Assembly (NCBI GenBank): GCA_016284295.1
Contig: JAEEOP010000001.1
Coordinates: 1-64,000 of the forward strand
Origin: Methanomassiliicoccaceae archaeon
Lineage (GTDB): Archaea; Thermoplasmatota; Thermoplasmata; Methanomassiliicoccales; Methanomethylophilaceae
Direction: 5' to 3'
DNA length: 64,000 bases
Shown here: positions 28,880 to 37,927 of the stretch, piece by piece
How positions within the stretch are numbered: position 1 is the first letter of the stretch
Layout: each line of letters begins with the position of its first letter
Program-made: the position numbers and the translations under genes
The notes under the pieces: model-generated
Seen by the model: only the letters and a program-made list of their open reading frames with translations
Told to the model about the DNA's origin: nothing
Database searches by the model: none

Positions 28880-30073
28880 ATGAGGAATCTCATCGAACGT
28901 CCGTCCTACATGACAGAATTGAATACTTTCCGCGATGACAGGGACCATGTCAAGGTCATCACAGGAGTCAGGAGGTGCGGGAAAACCACGCTTCTTCTGC
29001 AGTTCATGGATAGGTTGAGGGGCGAAGGCGTATTAGAGAACGAGATGCTGCTGATGAATCTGGAATCCTCGGATTTCGATACCATCATAGACTACAGGGA
29101 CCTCAATGCCCATCTTAAGGACAAGGTACCGAAGTCAGGCCGTTTCTATCTGTTCCTCGACGAGATACAGAGGGTGGAGGGCTGGGAGAGGACCGTCAAC
29201 GTACTCATGATGGACACCGAATCTGACATCTACATCACCGGTTCCAATGCGCATCTCCTGTCCACCGACCTCACCACATACCTCACCGGCCGCTATGTGG
29301 AGATAAGGATGCTCCCCCTGTCGTTCGCCGAGTACATGGACCTCAGAGGCAACGGGAGAAGGGCCGAGGAGGCATTCAGAGAGTATTTCCAGACAGGAGG
29401 ATTCCCCGGCATAGACCCAGATATGGGCGAGCATGCCGTGTCGGCGATGCTGGAAGATCTGCACTCGTCGATAGTCCTCAGGGACATGGTATCCCGCGGG
29501 AATGTCAGGAAGCCCGAGGAACTGGGCAGAATGATCACCTACCTCATGCTGAACATCGGCAATCCCATAGAATCGACAAGGGTGGCCAAGGAGCTCCGCA
29601 TGAACCAGCGCACTGTCGAGAGATATCTCGAACTGGCCAGAGGAGCCTGCCTGTTCTACCGTGCGGACAGGTACGATCTGAGGTCCACCGCACTGAGCCC
29701 GACCCCGAAGTATTACGTCGTGGACCCCGGGTTGCGCAACAACTCGGTGGGCATGGCCAGCAAGGACCGGGGCAGGGTGCTGGAGAACATAGTGTATCTG
29801 GAGCTCCTGCGCAGGGGATACAAAATAATCATCGGCAAATGGGATTCCAAGGAAGTGGATTTCGTCACGGAGAAGAACGGCAGGAAGGCCTACTGGCAGG
29901 TCTGTCTAGGGTATCATGATGATGAGACGGAGGCCAGGGAGCTGTCCCCGCTGAGGAGCATCAAAGACAGCAATCCCAAGACGGTGATCCTGATGGATTA
30001 TTCAGGCGACAGTGTCACGGATGACGGGATTAGGGAATTGGGGATCACGGATTTCCTGCTGGGCAAGGAATGA
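28880..30073 (+). CDS. AAA+ ATPase with DUF4143 C-terminal domain (397 aa)
   Basis: I prefer the ATG at 28880 over a TTG at 28850, because the TATA-like element lies about 25 bases upstream of it and the TTG falls inside an operator repeat. Walker A is GVRRCGKTT, Walker B is FYLFLDEIQRVEGW, then the sensor segment YITGSNAHLLS and the family motif LPLSFAEYM. The middle part (PIESTRVAKELRMNQRTVERYLELA) looks like a winged-helix DNA-binding element, and the end (SKEVDFVTEKNGRKAYWQV) is the nuclease-like core. It is a distant paralogue of the ATPase at 26543, with a different operator set upstream. A wHTH plus nearby dyads makes autoregulation plausible but unproven. Confidence 0.86.
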   Translation: MRNLIERPSYMTELNTFRDDRDHVKVITGVRRCGKTTLLLQFMDRLRGEGVLENEMLLMNLESSDFDTIIDYRDLNAHLKDKVPKSGRFYLFLDEIQRVEGWERTVNVLMMDTESDIYITGSNAHLLSTDLTTYLTGRYVEIRMLPLSFAEYMDLRGNGRRAEEAFREYFQTGGFPGIDPDMGEHAVSAMLEDLHSSIVLRDMVSRGNVRKPEELGRMITYLMLNIGNPIESTRVAKELRMNQRTVERYLELARGACLFYRADRYDLRSTALSPTPKYYVVDPGLRNNSVGMASKDRGRVLENIVYLELLRRGYKIIIGKWDSKEVDFVTEKNGRKAYWQVCLGYHDDETEARELSPLRSIKDSNPKTVILMDYSGDSVTDDGIRELGITDFLLGKE

Positions 30074-30225
30074 AAGACAGTAGGAGCATACATCCATTTG
30101 TTCCAATCATTGGCGGATCGATAGTCGTAAGACCTCGTTGAAAGGCATCCGGAATGATCGACGAACAAATAATGAAAAATCAGCATGTAAGAGGGTTCGG
30201 AAGAGGTTTGCTCGAGCTTTTAGAC

Positions 30226-30318
30226 TCACATCATAAGCATGGCGATGCCGTACAGGACGACAAGGACTCCGAAGACTCCGAAGATGTTAACCATGTCTTT
30301 GTCAACATTGTTGAACAT
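30226..30318 (-). CDS. Small hydrophobic membrane peptide (30 aa)
   Basis: The frame from 30318 encodes a 30-residue peptide with a short polar start (MFNNVDKDM) and one membrane-spanning stretch (about residues 10-28, NIFGVFGVLVVLYGIAM), ending at TGA. It is too short for most gene finders. Support comes from the promoter: a strong TATA box sits 15-23 bases upstream of the ATG, as expected for a leaderless archaeal gene, and no other start follows it. I cannot name a family. It resembles in plan the 35-residue peptide gene at 42882. Confidence 0.55.
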   Translation of the reverse strand: MFNNVDKDMVNIFGVFGVLVVLYGIAMLMM

Positions 30319-30332
30319 GTTTCGGTCGATTT

Positions 30333-30341
30333 CTATATAAA
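30333..30341 (-). promoter_or_regulatory. TATA box of the 30-residue peptide gene
   Basis: On the minus strand TTTATATAG precedes the ATG by 14 bases, preceded by an A/T-rich tract. This is the strongest archaeal-type TATA element I see in the accessory region. Confidence 0.6.
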
Positions 30342-30441
30342 GTATTTAAAAGAGTATGGAAAAAATATCCAGAGGACTCATCATTTTTGATGTTAAGTCA
30401 ATAAAAGTAGGAAAAAATAGCCACTCACTCATCCAACTCCG

Positions 30442-30459
30442 CCGCCGGAATTCCGGCGG
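30442..30459 (-). terminator. Palindromic hairpin after the acetyltransferase gene
   Basis: CCGCCGG and CCGGCGG pair perfectly around AATT, about 30 bases past the acetyltransferase stop on the minus strand. No long T-tract follows, so it may act as an RNA 3'-end stabiliser rather than a terminator. Confidence 0.45.
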
Positions 30460-30486
30460 GGAGATATCCTCCAATCCGCCCCGGGA

Positions 30487-31062
30487 TCAGAGCGTCTTCA
30501 CGACCTTTGCGGGGACCCCTGCGACGACCGAACGGGGAGGCACATCCTTGGTAACGACCGCTCCCGCTGCGACCACGGAGTCATGGCCTATCCTTACGCC
30601 CTTGAGGATGGTCGCATGGGATCCGACCCATACGTTCTCCTCCAGGACGATCCTGTCCATGAAGATGTCGTGGCGCTTCTCCGGCATCAGACCGTGGTCG
30701 ATTGTGGCGAAGACCACCTGATGCCCTATCTGACAGCCTTTCCCGATGGATACTCCGCCCTGGTCCTGGAAGCAGCATCCGGAATTGATGAACACGTCCT
30801 CTCCGATCGAGATGTTCTTGCCGAAATCCGAATAGACCGGAGGGAAAAGGCGGAACCTGCCGGGGATGTCCTTGCCGATGAGACGCTCCATGAGCGCCTT
30901 GATCTCCTCCTCGTCATGGTACCCGGTGTTGATCTCGGCCGTTATCCTCTGGGCCTCGCGGGCATACCTGTCCATTGTATCGAACTCCGGCTCCCCGGCG
31001 GCCACCCTCTCGCCGGCGGCGATCTTATCCAGCAACCTATCCAACATCGGATCGTCAGTCAT
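30487..31062 (-). CDS. Sugar O-acetyltransferase, maltose/galactoside type (left-handed beta helix)
   Basis: The 191-residue protein has the maltose/NodL/LacA acetyltransferase plan: an N-terminal helical domain (about residues 1-60), then hexapeptide repeats forming a left-handed beta helix. The conserved FGKNISIGEDVFINSGC segment, the catalytic-type His in ATIDHGLMPEKR, and the C-terminal GAVVTKDVPPRSVVAGVPAK are all present. It transfers acetyl from acetyl-CoA to a sugar hydroxyl; the real substrate cannot be told from sequence. An in-frame ATG five codons inside is an alternative start. It stands alone between a small membrane peptide gene and the divergent guaAb gene. Confidence 0.88.
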   Translation of the reverse strand: MTDDPMLDRLLDKIAAGERVAAGEPEFDTMDRYAREAQRITAEINTGYHDEEEIKALMERLIGKDIPGRFRLFPPVYSDFGKNISIGEDVFINSGCCFQDQGGVSIGKGCQIGHQVVFATIDHGLMPEKRHDIFMDRIVLEENVWVGSHATILKGVRIGHDSVVAAGAVVTKDVPPRSVVAGVPAKVVKTL

Positions 31063-31180
31063 GCCCTCACAGAAACATAACGGCCTTAATATGATTGCCG
31101 TGGACGGCCGGATGCCGCATCCCCGATATCAATAAAAGCAATCAAAACACTGGACACGGCATATCATCAAAGGTGATCAA

Positions 31181-32161
31181 ATGGACAGCAACGTACGCCC
31201 GGATTCCATGGAGCGCATCACGACACCCGAACTCGCCGATGCCTTCATCAAGGAGCAGGTAGAGGCACTTCAGAAGCAGATTGGTGACGGCAAGGTCCTC
31301 CTCGCCCTCTCCGGAGGGGTGGACTCCTCTGTCGTCGCGGCATTGCTCATCAAGGCAATAGGAAAGAACCTCACATGCGTCCACGTCAACCACGGTCTCC
31401 TCCGCAAGGGAGAGGCTGAGCAGGTCATAGACGTATTCCGCAACCAAATGAACGCCAACCTGGTGTACGTGGATGCCACGGACAGGTTCCTCGACAAGCT
31501 CGCCGGCGTATCCGACCCCGAGCAGAAGAGGAAGATCATCGGAAAGGAGTTCATCGACGTGTTCGAGGAGGAGGCAAAGAAGATCGAGGGAGTGAAGTTC
31601 CTCGGACAGGGAACGATCTACCCTGACATCCTCGAGAGCCACGGCGTCAAGGCGCACCACAACGTCGGAGGACTCCCCGAGAAGTTCGGCTTCGAGCTCG
31701 TGGAACCCGTGAAGCTCCTATTCAAGGACGAGGTCCGCGTGGTGGGAAAGCAGCTCGGCCTTCCCGACAACATGGTGTACCGCCAGCCCTTCCCCGGACC
31801 CGGACTCGGTGTAAGATGCACCGGTGCCATCACCCGCGACCGTCTGGAAGCGGTCCGCGAGTCCGATGCGATACTCCGCGAGGAGTTCGCCAAGGCCGGA
31901 CTCGAGGGCAAGGTGTGGCAGTACTTCACAGTCGTCCCCGACTACCGCTCCACCGGAGTGAAGGACGGCAAGCGCCTCTGGGACTGGCCCGTCGTCATCC
32001 GCGCGGTGAACACCAAGGACGCCATGACCGCCACCGTGGAAGAGGTCCCCTGGCCCCTGCTCAACAAGATCACGCAGAGGATCCTCACCGAGGTCAAAGG
32101 GGTCAACCGTGTCCTGTACGACCTCTCCCCCAAGCCCTGCGCGACCATCGAGTGGGAGTGA
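31181..32161 (+). CDS. guaAb: GMP synthase subunit B (ATP pyrophosphatase)
   Basis: This 326-residue protein has the PP-loop SGGVDSS near residue 47 and the C-terminal dimerisation domain of GMP synthase (GVRCTGAITRDRLEAVRESD and the closing KPCATIEWE). It adenylates XMP and aminates it to GMP with ammonia supplied by a separate glutaminase subunit. The glutaminase domain is missing from this protein, which is the archaeal split form, and subunit A is not in the window. An AAAGGTGATC ribosome-binding site precedes the ATG. A clear hairpin terminator follows the stop. The N terminus is about 20 residues longer than in many archaeal homologues. Confidence 0.93.
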   Translation: MDSNVRPDSMERITTPELADAFIKEQVEALQKQIGDGKVLLALSGGVDSSVVAALLIKAIGKNLTCVHVNHGLLRKGEAEQVIDVFRNQMNANLVYVDATDRFLDKLAGVSDPEQKRKIIGKEFIDVFEEEAKKIEGVKFLGQGTIYPDILESHGVKAHHNVGGLPEKFGFELVEPVKLLFKDEVRVVGKQLGLPDNMVYRQPFPGPGLGVRCTGAITRDRLEAVRESDAILREEFAKAGLEGKVWQYFTVVPDYRSTGVKDGKRLWDWPVVIRAVNTKDAMTATVEEVPWPLLNKITQRILTEVKGVNRVLYDLSPKPCATIEWE

Positions 32162-32173
32162 ATCATATTTAAA

Positions 32174-32201
32174 GAGGCGGGCGACCGCCTCACACTTTTT
32201 T
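32174..32201 (+). terminator. Terminator of guaAb
   Basis: GAGGCGG pairs with CCGCCTC around the tetraloop GCGA, followed by ACAC and six T residues, 12 bases after the guaAb stop. Confidence 0.75.
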
Positions 32202-32303
32202 CAATAAGATAACACGCTGGCCCGACCTTCTGCCAATGTACTTTATCCTCTACGCCCATGTACATCCGGGCGCGGATGACATGCGTCCGGAGAGGTCGAT
32301 ACG

Positions 32304-32846
32304 ATGGGAGAGGAATCCGAAATCCGCAAGGAACTGGGTCTGGTACAGATATACACTGGTAACGGGAAGGGCAAGACCACCGCCGCCCTCGGCCTGTCGC
32401 TGAGGGCAAGCGGAAGGGGGCTCAACGTGCTCTTCTTCCAGTTCCTGAAACCGGACGCCGGCTACGGGGAACAGACCGCCTGTTCCAACATCGACAACAT
32501 CACGGTCGTCTCCATGGGCCTGGACCATTTCATCGGAAAGAAACCCAAGCAGGAGGACATCGACATGGCCCACGAGGCTCTCAGAAGGTCGGAGGAGCTC
32601 ATATCCTCCGGCAAGTATGACATCGCTGTCCTGGACGAGGCCATGAACGCGGTCCGCCTCGGGCTGATCACCTCCCAGGAACTGATAGACTCCCTCGATA
32701 AGAGGCCTAAGAACGTGGAGATCGTCCTCACCGGAAGGGGCCTCACTCCCGAACTCGAGGAGTACGCCGACCTCATAACGGAGATGAAGCTCATCAAGCA
32801 CCCGATGGACAAGGGCATCGATGCGAGAAAGGGGATCGAGTACTGA
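32304..32846 (+). CDS. cobO: Cob(I)yrinic acid a,c-diamide adenosyltransferase (CobO/BtuR/CobA family)
   Basis: The 180-residue protein opens with IYTGNGKGKTTAALGLSLRA, the P-loop that defines the CobA/CobO family. It continues with the usual FFQFLKP strand, a DIAVLDEAMNAV Walker-B-like strand and the closing HPMDKGIDARKGIEY. It attaches the adenosyl group to the corrin cobalt. The start has a GAGAGGT site upstream. Its stop overlaps the cobN start (TGATG), so the two genes are coupled, which fits joint work in corrin synthesis or salvage. Confidence 0.92.
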   Translation: MGEESEIRKELGLVQIYTGNGKGKTTAALGLSLRASGRGLNVLFFQFLKPDAGYGEQTACSNIDNITVVSMGLDHFIGKKPKQEDIDMAHEALRRSEELISSGKYDIAVLDEAMNAVRLGLITSQELIDSLDKRPKNVEIVLTGRGLTPELEEYADLITEMKLIKHPMDKGIDARKGIEY

Positions 32847-35800
32847 TGCCCGACAAGGTCAGCATAGTCCACATCACGTTCGGTTCCATAGACCCCGCCA
32901 CGATGGCAGACCCGGTGAGGCATGTGTCCGATGCCGAAGGCCTAGACATCGACTTCCATTTCGGCGGCTCGGAGGATCTGGAGAACGATGCTCTGGCCCT
33001 GAACGACATCCTTGACCGCATGAAGGATGCGGACATGGTGCTCATAAGATGCCTGAAGGACCCTTACAGATACCCGTTCTTCAAGAGGATCGAGGACAGG
33101 ATGAAGGAATGCAGAGGGCGTGTGATGCTGTCATCCCCCTCGGCGGACATAGCGAAGCTCAACAGGGAATACTTCAAAGGCTCCGACGAGGATTACGACT
33201 TGCTCTACAGGTTCAGCTCCAACCGCGGATTCGAGAACGATGTCGGGATCGTGTACTGGCTGCTGAACGACAAGGGCTTGGTCAGGGGCAAGGCCCCGGA
33301 GCCGGTGACGCAGAGGCACCACGGCATCTATCATCCGGACCATCCCCTCGACGTCTCCAAGGACGACTACATCCGCACATTGGATCCATCAAGGCCGACC
33401 GTCGGATTGCTGTTCGTCGCATCTTATTGGATCTACAGGAACCTGGCCCACATCGACGCACTCGTACGCAGAGCGGAATCCAAGGGCATGAACATCATCC
33501 CCGTCTTCTTCGACAGCGGCTCGGGCCTCAGCGGCAAGGAGACGCCCGATATTGTCAAGGAGTACTTCACGAAGGACGGTCTGCCGATCATAGACGTCCT
33601 CATCATGAACACACCGTTCAGCCAGACCACGGATCCCTCGAATCCGAAGACCAACTTCTACAGGAGGCTGCTGAACGTCCCCGTGATCAACTCAACGATG
33701 ATCAACGGCAAATTCACCGACTACGAGGACATGTGCAGAGGGGATGCGAAGAAGGAGTTCGTGTTCCAGAGCTCCTGGCCCGAGATGGACGGGGAGATCA
33801 TCAGCGTGCCGATATCCGAAACGGTGAAAGATGATACCGGGAAAAAGGTGAACGTCCCTCTGGAGGACCGCATAGACCATCTGCTCACCCTTTGCAGGAA
33901 CTGGGCGGACCTGAGGAGGACCCAGCGCAAGGACAGGAAGATAGCGATCATCATGTATCAGTCCCGCCCGGACTTCGGTTCCATCGGCAGCGCCGCAGGG
34001 CTGGATGCGCCTGAGAGCGCGGTGAGGATCCTCAGAAGGCTCATGGACGAGGGATACACCCTGGACCATGTGCCCGAGGACGGCAAGACACTGATCAAGG
34101 AGATGCTGGACGGCGTCACGAACAACCTGGACTGGACCACCACCGAGAACGTGTCCAACAATTCGCCCCATCTGATCAAGAAGGACGAGTACCTGCAGTG
34201 GTACTCCGGGATCCCAGGGTTCATCAGGGACAAGATGGAGGACAAGTGGGGCAAGCCACCCGGGACCGTCATGGTCGACAACGGAAGGATGATCATCCCC
34301 GGACTGGTGAACGGCAATGTTATGATCACCGTGCAGCCCATGAGGTCCTGGATGGAGCAGTGCGACAGTATGATCCACGATCCCGAACTGGTGATGCCCC
34401 ATCAGTATCTGGCGTTCTACCGCTGGCTGAAGGAGGGGTTCGGGGCCCAGGCCGTCATACACCTGGGGACCCACGGGACGGTCGAATGGCTGCCCGGGAA
34501 GGGGGATGCCCTATCCTCAAAATGCTGCCCGGACATAGTCCTGAACGGCATGCCGAACATCTATCCTTTCCAGATGGACGACCCCGGCGAGGGCCTCCAG
34601 GCCAAGAGGAGGTCCGAGGCGGTGCTCGTAGGATACACGTGCATGCCCATGGTCCGCGCAGACAGCTACGGCGATGCGTCGGTCCTGGAAGGACTCGTCC
34701 AGGAATATCTCAAGAACAGGCTTACTATCGGCAACGACAGGAAGAGGTTCATAATCGACAAGGTGAAGGAGCTGGGCTCCGCCCTGTCCTACTCGGAGGA
34801 CCTCGGATGGGACGAATCCACTACGGACGAGATGATACTGCATGACCTGCCGGAGCTGAACGACCGCCTCCAGGAGGCCGGCAACGAGCTCATTCGCGAC
34901 GGGCTGCACGTCCTCGGCCGCATCCCCGAGGGGACCATGAGGGACGAGTACGTCAATTCGTTCACCAGGATACCGTTCGGCGGAAGGCCTTCCCTCCCGG
35001 ATACCATTTCCGCATCGGGTTTCGAAGGGGATGCTTCCGTGGCCGCAAGGGAGCTCGTCACCGAGTTCGGAAAGACAGGGTACGACCCTGCCACATGCAA
35101 GGATATCATCAAGAACAGATTCGATACACCGTCAGAGGACCTCGTATCGATCACGGAATACATCTGCTCCGCGTTGCAATCCAAGCTGGACGGCACGTCG
35201 GAGGAGATCGACGCGGTCATCGAGGGGTTGGACGGCGACTATGTCATGCCCGGACCGTCGGGAGCGCCCACCCGCAGCGGGCCCGACATACTGCCTCCGG
35301 GCAGGAACTACTACGGGCTGGACCCATCAACGGTGCCCAGCATAGCATCGTGGGATGTCGGGAAGAGGAACGCTGACCTGATGCTGGAGAAGCATAAGGC
35401 AGAGAAGGGCTCCTATCCAAGACAGGTCGGAGTGATCATCTGGGCCACGGACACCCTGAAGACAAACGGGGAGGACATCGCCTATGCGCTTTGGCTGATG
35501 GGCGTGAGGCCCGTCTGGACAGGGACCGCGGTGACAGGCCTGGAGGTCATCCCCATCGAAGAGCTGGGAAGGCCCAGGATCGACGTGTCCATACGCATCA
35601 CGGGACTGTTCAGGGACGTCTTCGGCAATCTGATAGAGCTTCTGGACGAGGCTGTCGTCATGGTGTCCGAGCTGGACGAGGACGACGAGAACAACGCCAT
35701 CGCCGCAAGCTGCCGCAGGGAGGTGGCCGAGAGCATAGCATCCGGCATCGCCGAGGACGAGGCCCGCAGGAACGCGACGCTGAGGATATTCGGATGCGCC

Positions 35801-36505
35801 CCCGGAACCTACGGATCGGGAATGAACAAATCCATCGAGAGCAGCCAGTGGGAGGACATCGGGGACCTGGGAAGGCAGTATTCCGAATGGGGGTCCTTCG
35901 CATACGGCAAGGGCGTAAGCGGCAGGAAGATGACCGAACAGTTCGGGAAGCGCTTCGGATCCTGCCAGGCGATCGTCAAAAACATGCCCGATAAGGAGAT
36001 CGGACTTGTCGACATGGACGACGTGTACGGATACCTCGGGGGAATGACCGCGTTCGTGAGGTCCACGGGAAACGAGGACGTCTCCGCCTATGTCGGGGAC
36101 ACATCAGACAGCTCATCGATCAAGGTCAGGTCCTCCTCGGATGCGCTCAAGCTGACGTTCAGGAGCCAGATCCAGAATCCGAAGTTCATCGATGGACTGA
36201 TGAAGCACGGATACGCCGGGGCCAACGAGATTGCGAAGTTCACCGGCTACCTGTTCGGCTGGGATGCCACATCCGATGCGATGGAGAAATGGATGTACGA
36301 CGGCCTCGCCGAATCTTATCTCCTGAACGAGAAGGTCTACCAGTGGATGAGGTCCGAGAACCCGTTCGCCACCATGAACATGGTCAAGGTGCTGGAAGAG
36401 GCCATCGCCAGGAACATGTGGGACGCCGACGACGACATGAAGGAGAAGCTCGAGGACATATACATGGACCTCGAGGGACTCGTCGAGGAACTCACAGACA
36501 AGTGA
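32846..36505 (+). CDS. cobN: Cobaltochelatase CobN-like subunit (1219 aa)
   Basis: Length and motifs match the CobN/BchH chelatase large subunits, including HLGTHGTVEWLPGKGDALS near residues 541-560 and the CobN-type middle region VLVGYTCMPMVRADSYGD. In cobalamin synthesis this subunit binds the corrin ring and inserts Co(II), driven by an AAA+ partner (CobS/CobT or ChlI/ChlD type) that is not in this window. The start codon overlaps the cobO stop, supporting a cobalt-corrin role rather than magnesium insertion; no (bacterio)chlorophyll genes are seen. No nonsense codons or frameshifts are apparent over the 3.6-kb frame. Confidence 0.92.
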   Translation: MPDKVSIVHITFGSIDPATMADPVRHVSDAEGLDIDFHFGGSEDLENDALALNDILDRMKDADMVLIRCLKDPYRYPFFKRIEDRMKECRGRVMLSSPSADIAKLNREYFKGSDEDYDLLYRFSSNRGFENDVGIVYWLLNDKGLVRGKAPEPVTQRHHGIYHPDHPLDVSKDDYIRTLDPSRPTVGLLFVASYWIYRNLAHIDALVRRAESKGMNIIPVFFDSGSGLSGKETPDIVKEYFTKDGLPIIDVLIMNTPFSQTTDPSNPKTNFYRRLLNVPVINSTMINGKFTDYEDMCRGDAKKEFVFQSSWPEMDGEIISVPISETVKDDTGKKVNVPLEDRIDHLLTLCRNWADLRRTQRKDRKIAIIMYQSRPDFGSIGSAAGLDAPESAVRILRRLMDEGYTLDHVPEDGKTLIKEMLDGVTNNLDWTTTENVSNNSPHLIKKDEYLQWYSGIPGFIRDKMEDKWGKPPGTVMVDNGRMIIPGLVNGNVMITVQPMRSWMEQCDSMIHDPELVMPHQYLAFYRWLKEGFGAQAVIHLGTHGTVEWLPGKGDALSSKCCPDIVLNGMPNIYPFQMDDPGEGLQAKRRSEAVLVGYTCMPMVRADSYGDASVLEGLVQEYLKNRLTIGNDRKRFIIDKVKELGSALSYSEDLGWDESTTDEMILHDLPELNDRLQEAGNELIRDGLHVLGRIPEGTMRDEYVNSFTRIPFGGRPSLPDTISASGFEGDASVAARELVTEFGKTGYDPATCKDIIKNRFDTPSEDLVSITEYICSALQSKLDGTSEEIDAVIEGLDGDYVMPGPSGAPTRSGPDILPPGRNYYGLDPSTVPSIASWDVGKRNADLMLEKHKAEKGSYPRQVGVIIWATDTLKTNGEDIAYALWLMGVRPVWTGTAVTGLEVIPIEELGRPRIDVSIRITGLFRDVFGNLIELLDEAVVMVSELDEDDENNAIAASCRREVAESIASGIAEDEARRNATLRIFGCAPGTYGSGMNKSIESSQWEDIGDLGRQYSEWGSFAYGKGVSGRKMTEQFGKRFGSCQAIVKNMPDKEIGLVDMDDVYGYLGGMTAFVRSTGNEDVSAYVGDTSDSSSIKVRSSSDALKLTFRSQIQNPKFIDGLMKHGYAGANEIAKFTGYLFGWDATSDAMEKWMYDGLAESYLLNEKVYQWMRSENPFATMNMVKVLEEAIARNMWDADDDMKEKLEDIYMDLEGLVEELTDK

Positions 36506-36543
36506 CGATATCGGTATTTCGGAACAGTGTGATCGAAAAGGAA

Positions 36544-36617
36544 TGGGGTCGGGAGAGGGGATCGAACCCCCGTATGCGGATCTGCAGTCCGCCACATAGC
36601 CACTGTGTTACCCCGAC
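36544..36617 (-). tRNA. tRNA-Cys (GCA)
   Basis: Read on the minus strand, a 7-bp acceptor (36611-36617 with 36548-36554, one G-U), a D arm, a 5-bp anticodon stem with loop CTGCAGA (anticodon GCA), a four-base variable region and a T arm with TTCGATC loop all fold. CCA appears encoded (36544-36546). The discriminator would be C (36547), whereas tRNA-Cys nearly always has U there. A TATA-like TTATATATC lies about 30 bases upstream. Confidence 0.9.
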
Positions 36618-36718
36618 GCTGGCATCGGGATTGTTTCGCGATATATAATAATGATGGGGTGCCGCCAATGGCCCTCCGAGTGAGCTGGAAGACCGCAAAG
36701 AAGGACATAAAATGATGT

Positions 36719-37159
36719 TCAGGACCGCTTCTTCTTGGCCTTGGAACGCTCCAGGGCCTCGTCGCCCTTGCGGAACGCATCGAATCCGCCGTTGCCGTCT
36801 CCCTTCTTGAACAGCAGCTCCCCGAGATCGTACCATGTCTTCGAATCGTCGGGGTTCAACTCCAGCCTTATCCTCAGATGCTGGATGGCCTCGTCCAGCT
36901 TCCCCTTCTGTGCCAGGGTCCTGCTGTACTCCCTGCCGTTAGTCTCCTCGTCCCTTACGCGGAGCATCTCCATCTGCGCCTTGCGGAGGATGACCTTGAC
37001 CGCGTTGTCCGTTATCCAAGGGTATCTGCTCTGGAGAATCCTCTGGAAGGGCACGACCTGCTCGGGATCGATCTCACACTCCTTGCCCTTGAATATCTTC
37101 CTGGGGACGTCCACCATCATGCTCCCGTGGACTACCGAGACATGGTCGGCCTGAGGCAT
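36719..37159 (-). CDS. Small TPR-like protein (146 aa)
   Basis: The protein starts MPQADHVSVVHGSMMVDVPR. Its C-terminal half carries a tetratricopeptide-like pair (about residues 80-140: AQKGKLDEAIQHLRIRLELN, then WYDLGELLFKKGD and FDAFRKGDEALERSK), ending in a Lys/Arg-rich tail. It begins three bases after the pyrK stop, so it is the third gene of a pyrD-pyrK operon. TPRs usually mediate protein contacts; no pyrimidine role can be deduced. A conserved archaeal hypothetical is the best description. Confidence 0.7.
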   Translation of the reverse strand: MPQADHVSVVHGSMMVDVPRKIFKGKECEIDPEQVVPFQRILQSRYPWITDNAVKVILRKAQMEMLRVRDEETNGREYSRTLAQKGKLDEAIQHLRIRLELNPDDSKTWYDLGELLFKKGDGNGGFDAFRKGDEALERSKAKKKRS

Positions 37160-37162
37160 GGA

Positions 37163-37927
37163 TCACCTGAATCTGATGACGCTTCCGCAGGCGTCCCTCT
37201 TGGACACCCCGAACTCGGTCAGCTGGGAGATCTGCTCCCTTGTGAACACCGGTCCGTCCTTGCAGATGCGCTTGTCGTCCATGACGCAGCATCCGCAGAC
37301 GCCCGCACCGCACTTCATGTACCTCTCCAGCGAGAGCTGACAGTCCTGCCCGAGCTCCTCACAAGCCTTGTATGTGAAGTAGAGCATGACCTCGGGACCG
37401 CAGGCGACGATGTACCTGTAGGATTTTTCCTTGAGCTTCTCCTTCATCAGCTGGACCGCATTACCGTGGAATCCTGCGCTGCCGTCGTCGGTGGCGATCC
37501 ACAGGTTGGAGGCGTGCTCCCTGGCGGTGTCCAGCATGATCAAGTCCCTGTCAGAACGGGCAGCGATGATAGTGTCCGCTCCGGTCTGGACGACCGCAGG
37601 CATGATGGCGGCGGTGCCTACGCCGCCTCCGATGATCAGGACGTCCTTGTCGCTGAGGTCGAACCCGTTCCCGAACGGGCCCCTGATGGACAGCTTGTCC
37701 CCGACCTTGTACTCGTGCAACCTCTTGGTGGCATCGCCGATGGCCTTGACCGTGATGCTCTTGGTGGTATCCGAGATGCCTGACACCGACATGGGGATCT
37801 CGTCGGTCCCCGGGATCCAGATCATTATGAACTGTCCGGGCCTGACCTCCGCCGACCAGTCGAAGACGAATGTCTTGGTGTCGTATGCCTCTTCCCTGAT
37901 CTCCTTGATCCTTACAACGTCACTCAT
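37163..37927 (-). CDS. pyrK: Dihydroorotate dehydrogenase electron-transfer subunit
   Basis: The ferredoxin-reductase-like protein has an FAD-binding barrel, an NAD-binding GGGVGTAAIMP loop, and a C-terminal 2Fe-2S cluster motif with four Cys (MKCGAGVCGCCVMDDKRIC). It passes electrons from the PyrD flavin to NAD in class 1B enzymes. I take the ATG at 37927, which has AGGTG six bases upstream, instead of one three codons earlier. It overlaps the end of pyrD by eight bases, giving translational coupling and matching the heterotetramer they form. Confidence 0.92.
   Translation of the reverse strand: MSDVVRIKEIREEAYDTKTFVFDWSAEVRPGQFIMIWIPGTDEIPMSVSGISDTTKSITVKAIGDATKRLHEYKVGDKLSIRGPFGNGFDLSDKDVLIIGGGVGTAAIMPAVVQTGADTIIAARSDRDLIMLDTAREHASNLWIATDDGSAGFHGNAVQLMKEKLKEKSYRYIVACGPEVMLYFTYKACEELGQDCQLSLERYMKCGAGVCGCCVMDDKRICKDGPVFTREQISQLTEFGVSKRDACGSVIRFR

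Noticed and set aside
30154-30390. Plus-strand 78-codon frame
   Set aside because: It is antisense to the small membrane peptide gene and its promoter, and its composition is not protein-like.
36492-36836. Protein-coding frames around tRNA-Cys on the minus strand
   Set aside because: They run through the tRNA and the end of cobN and show no coding character.
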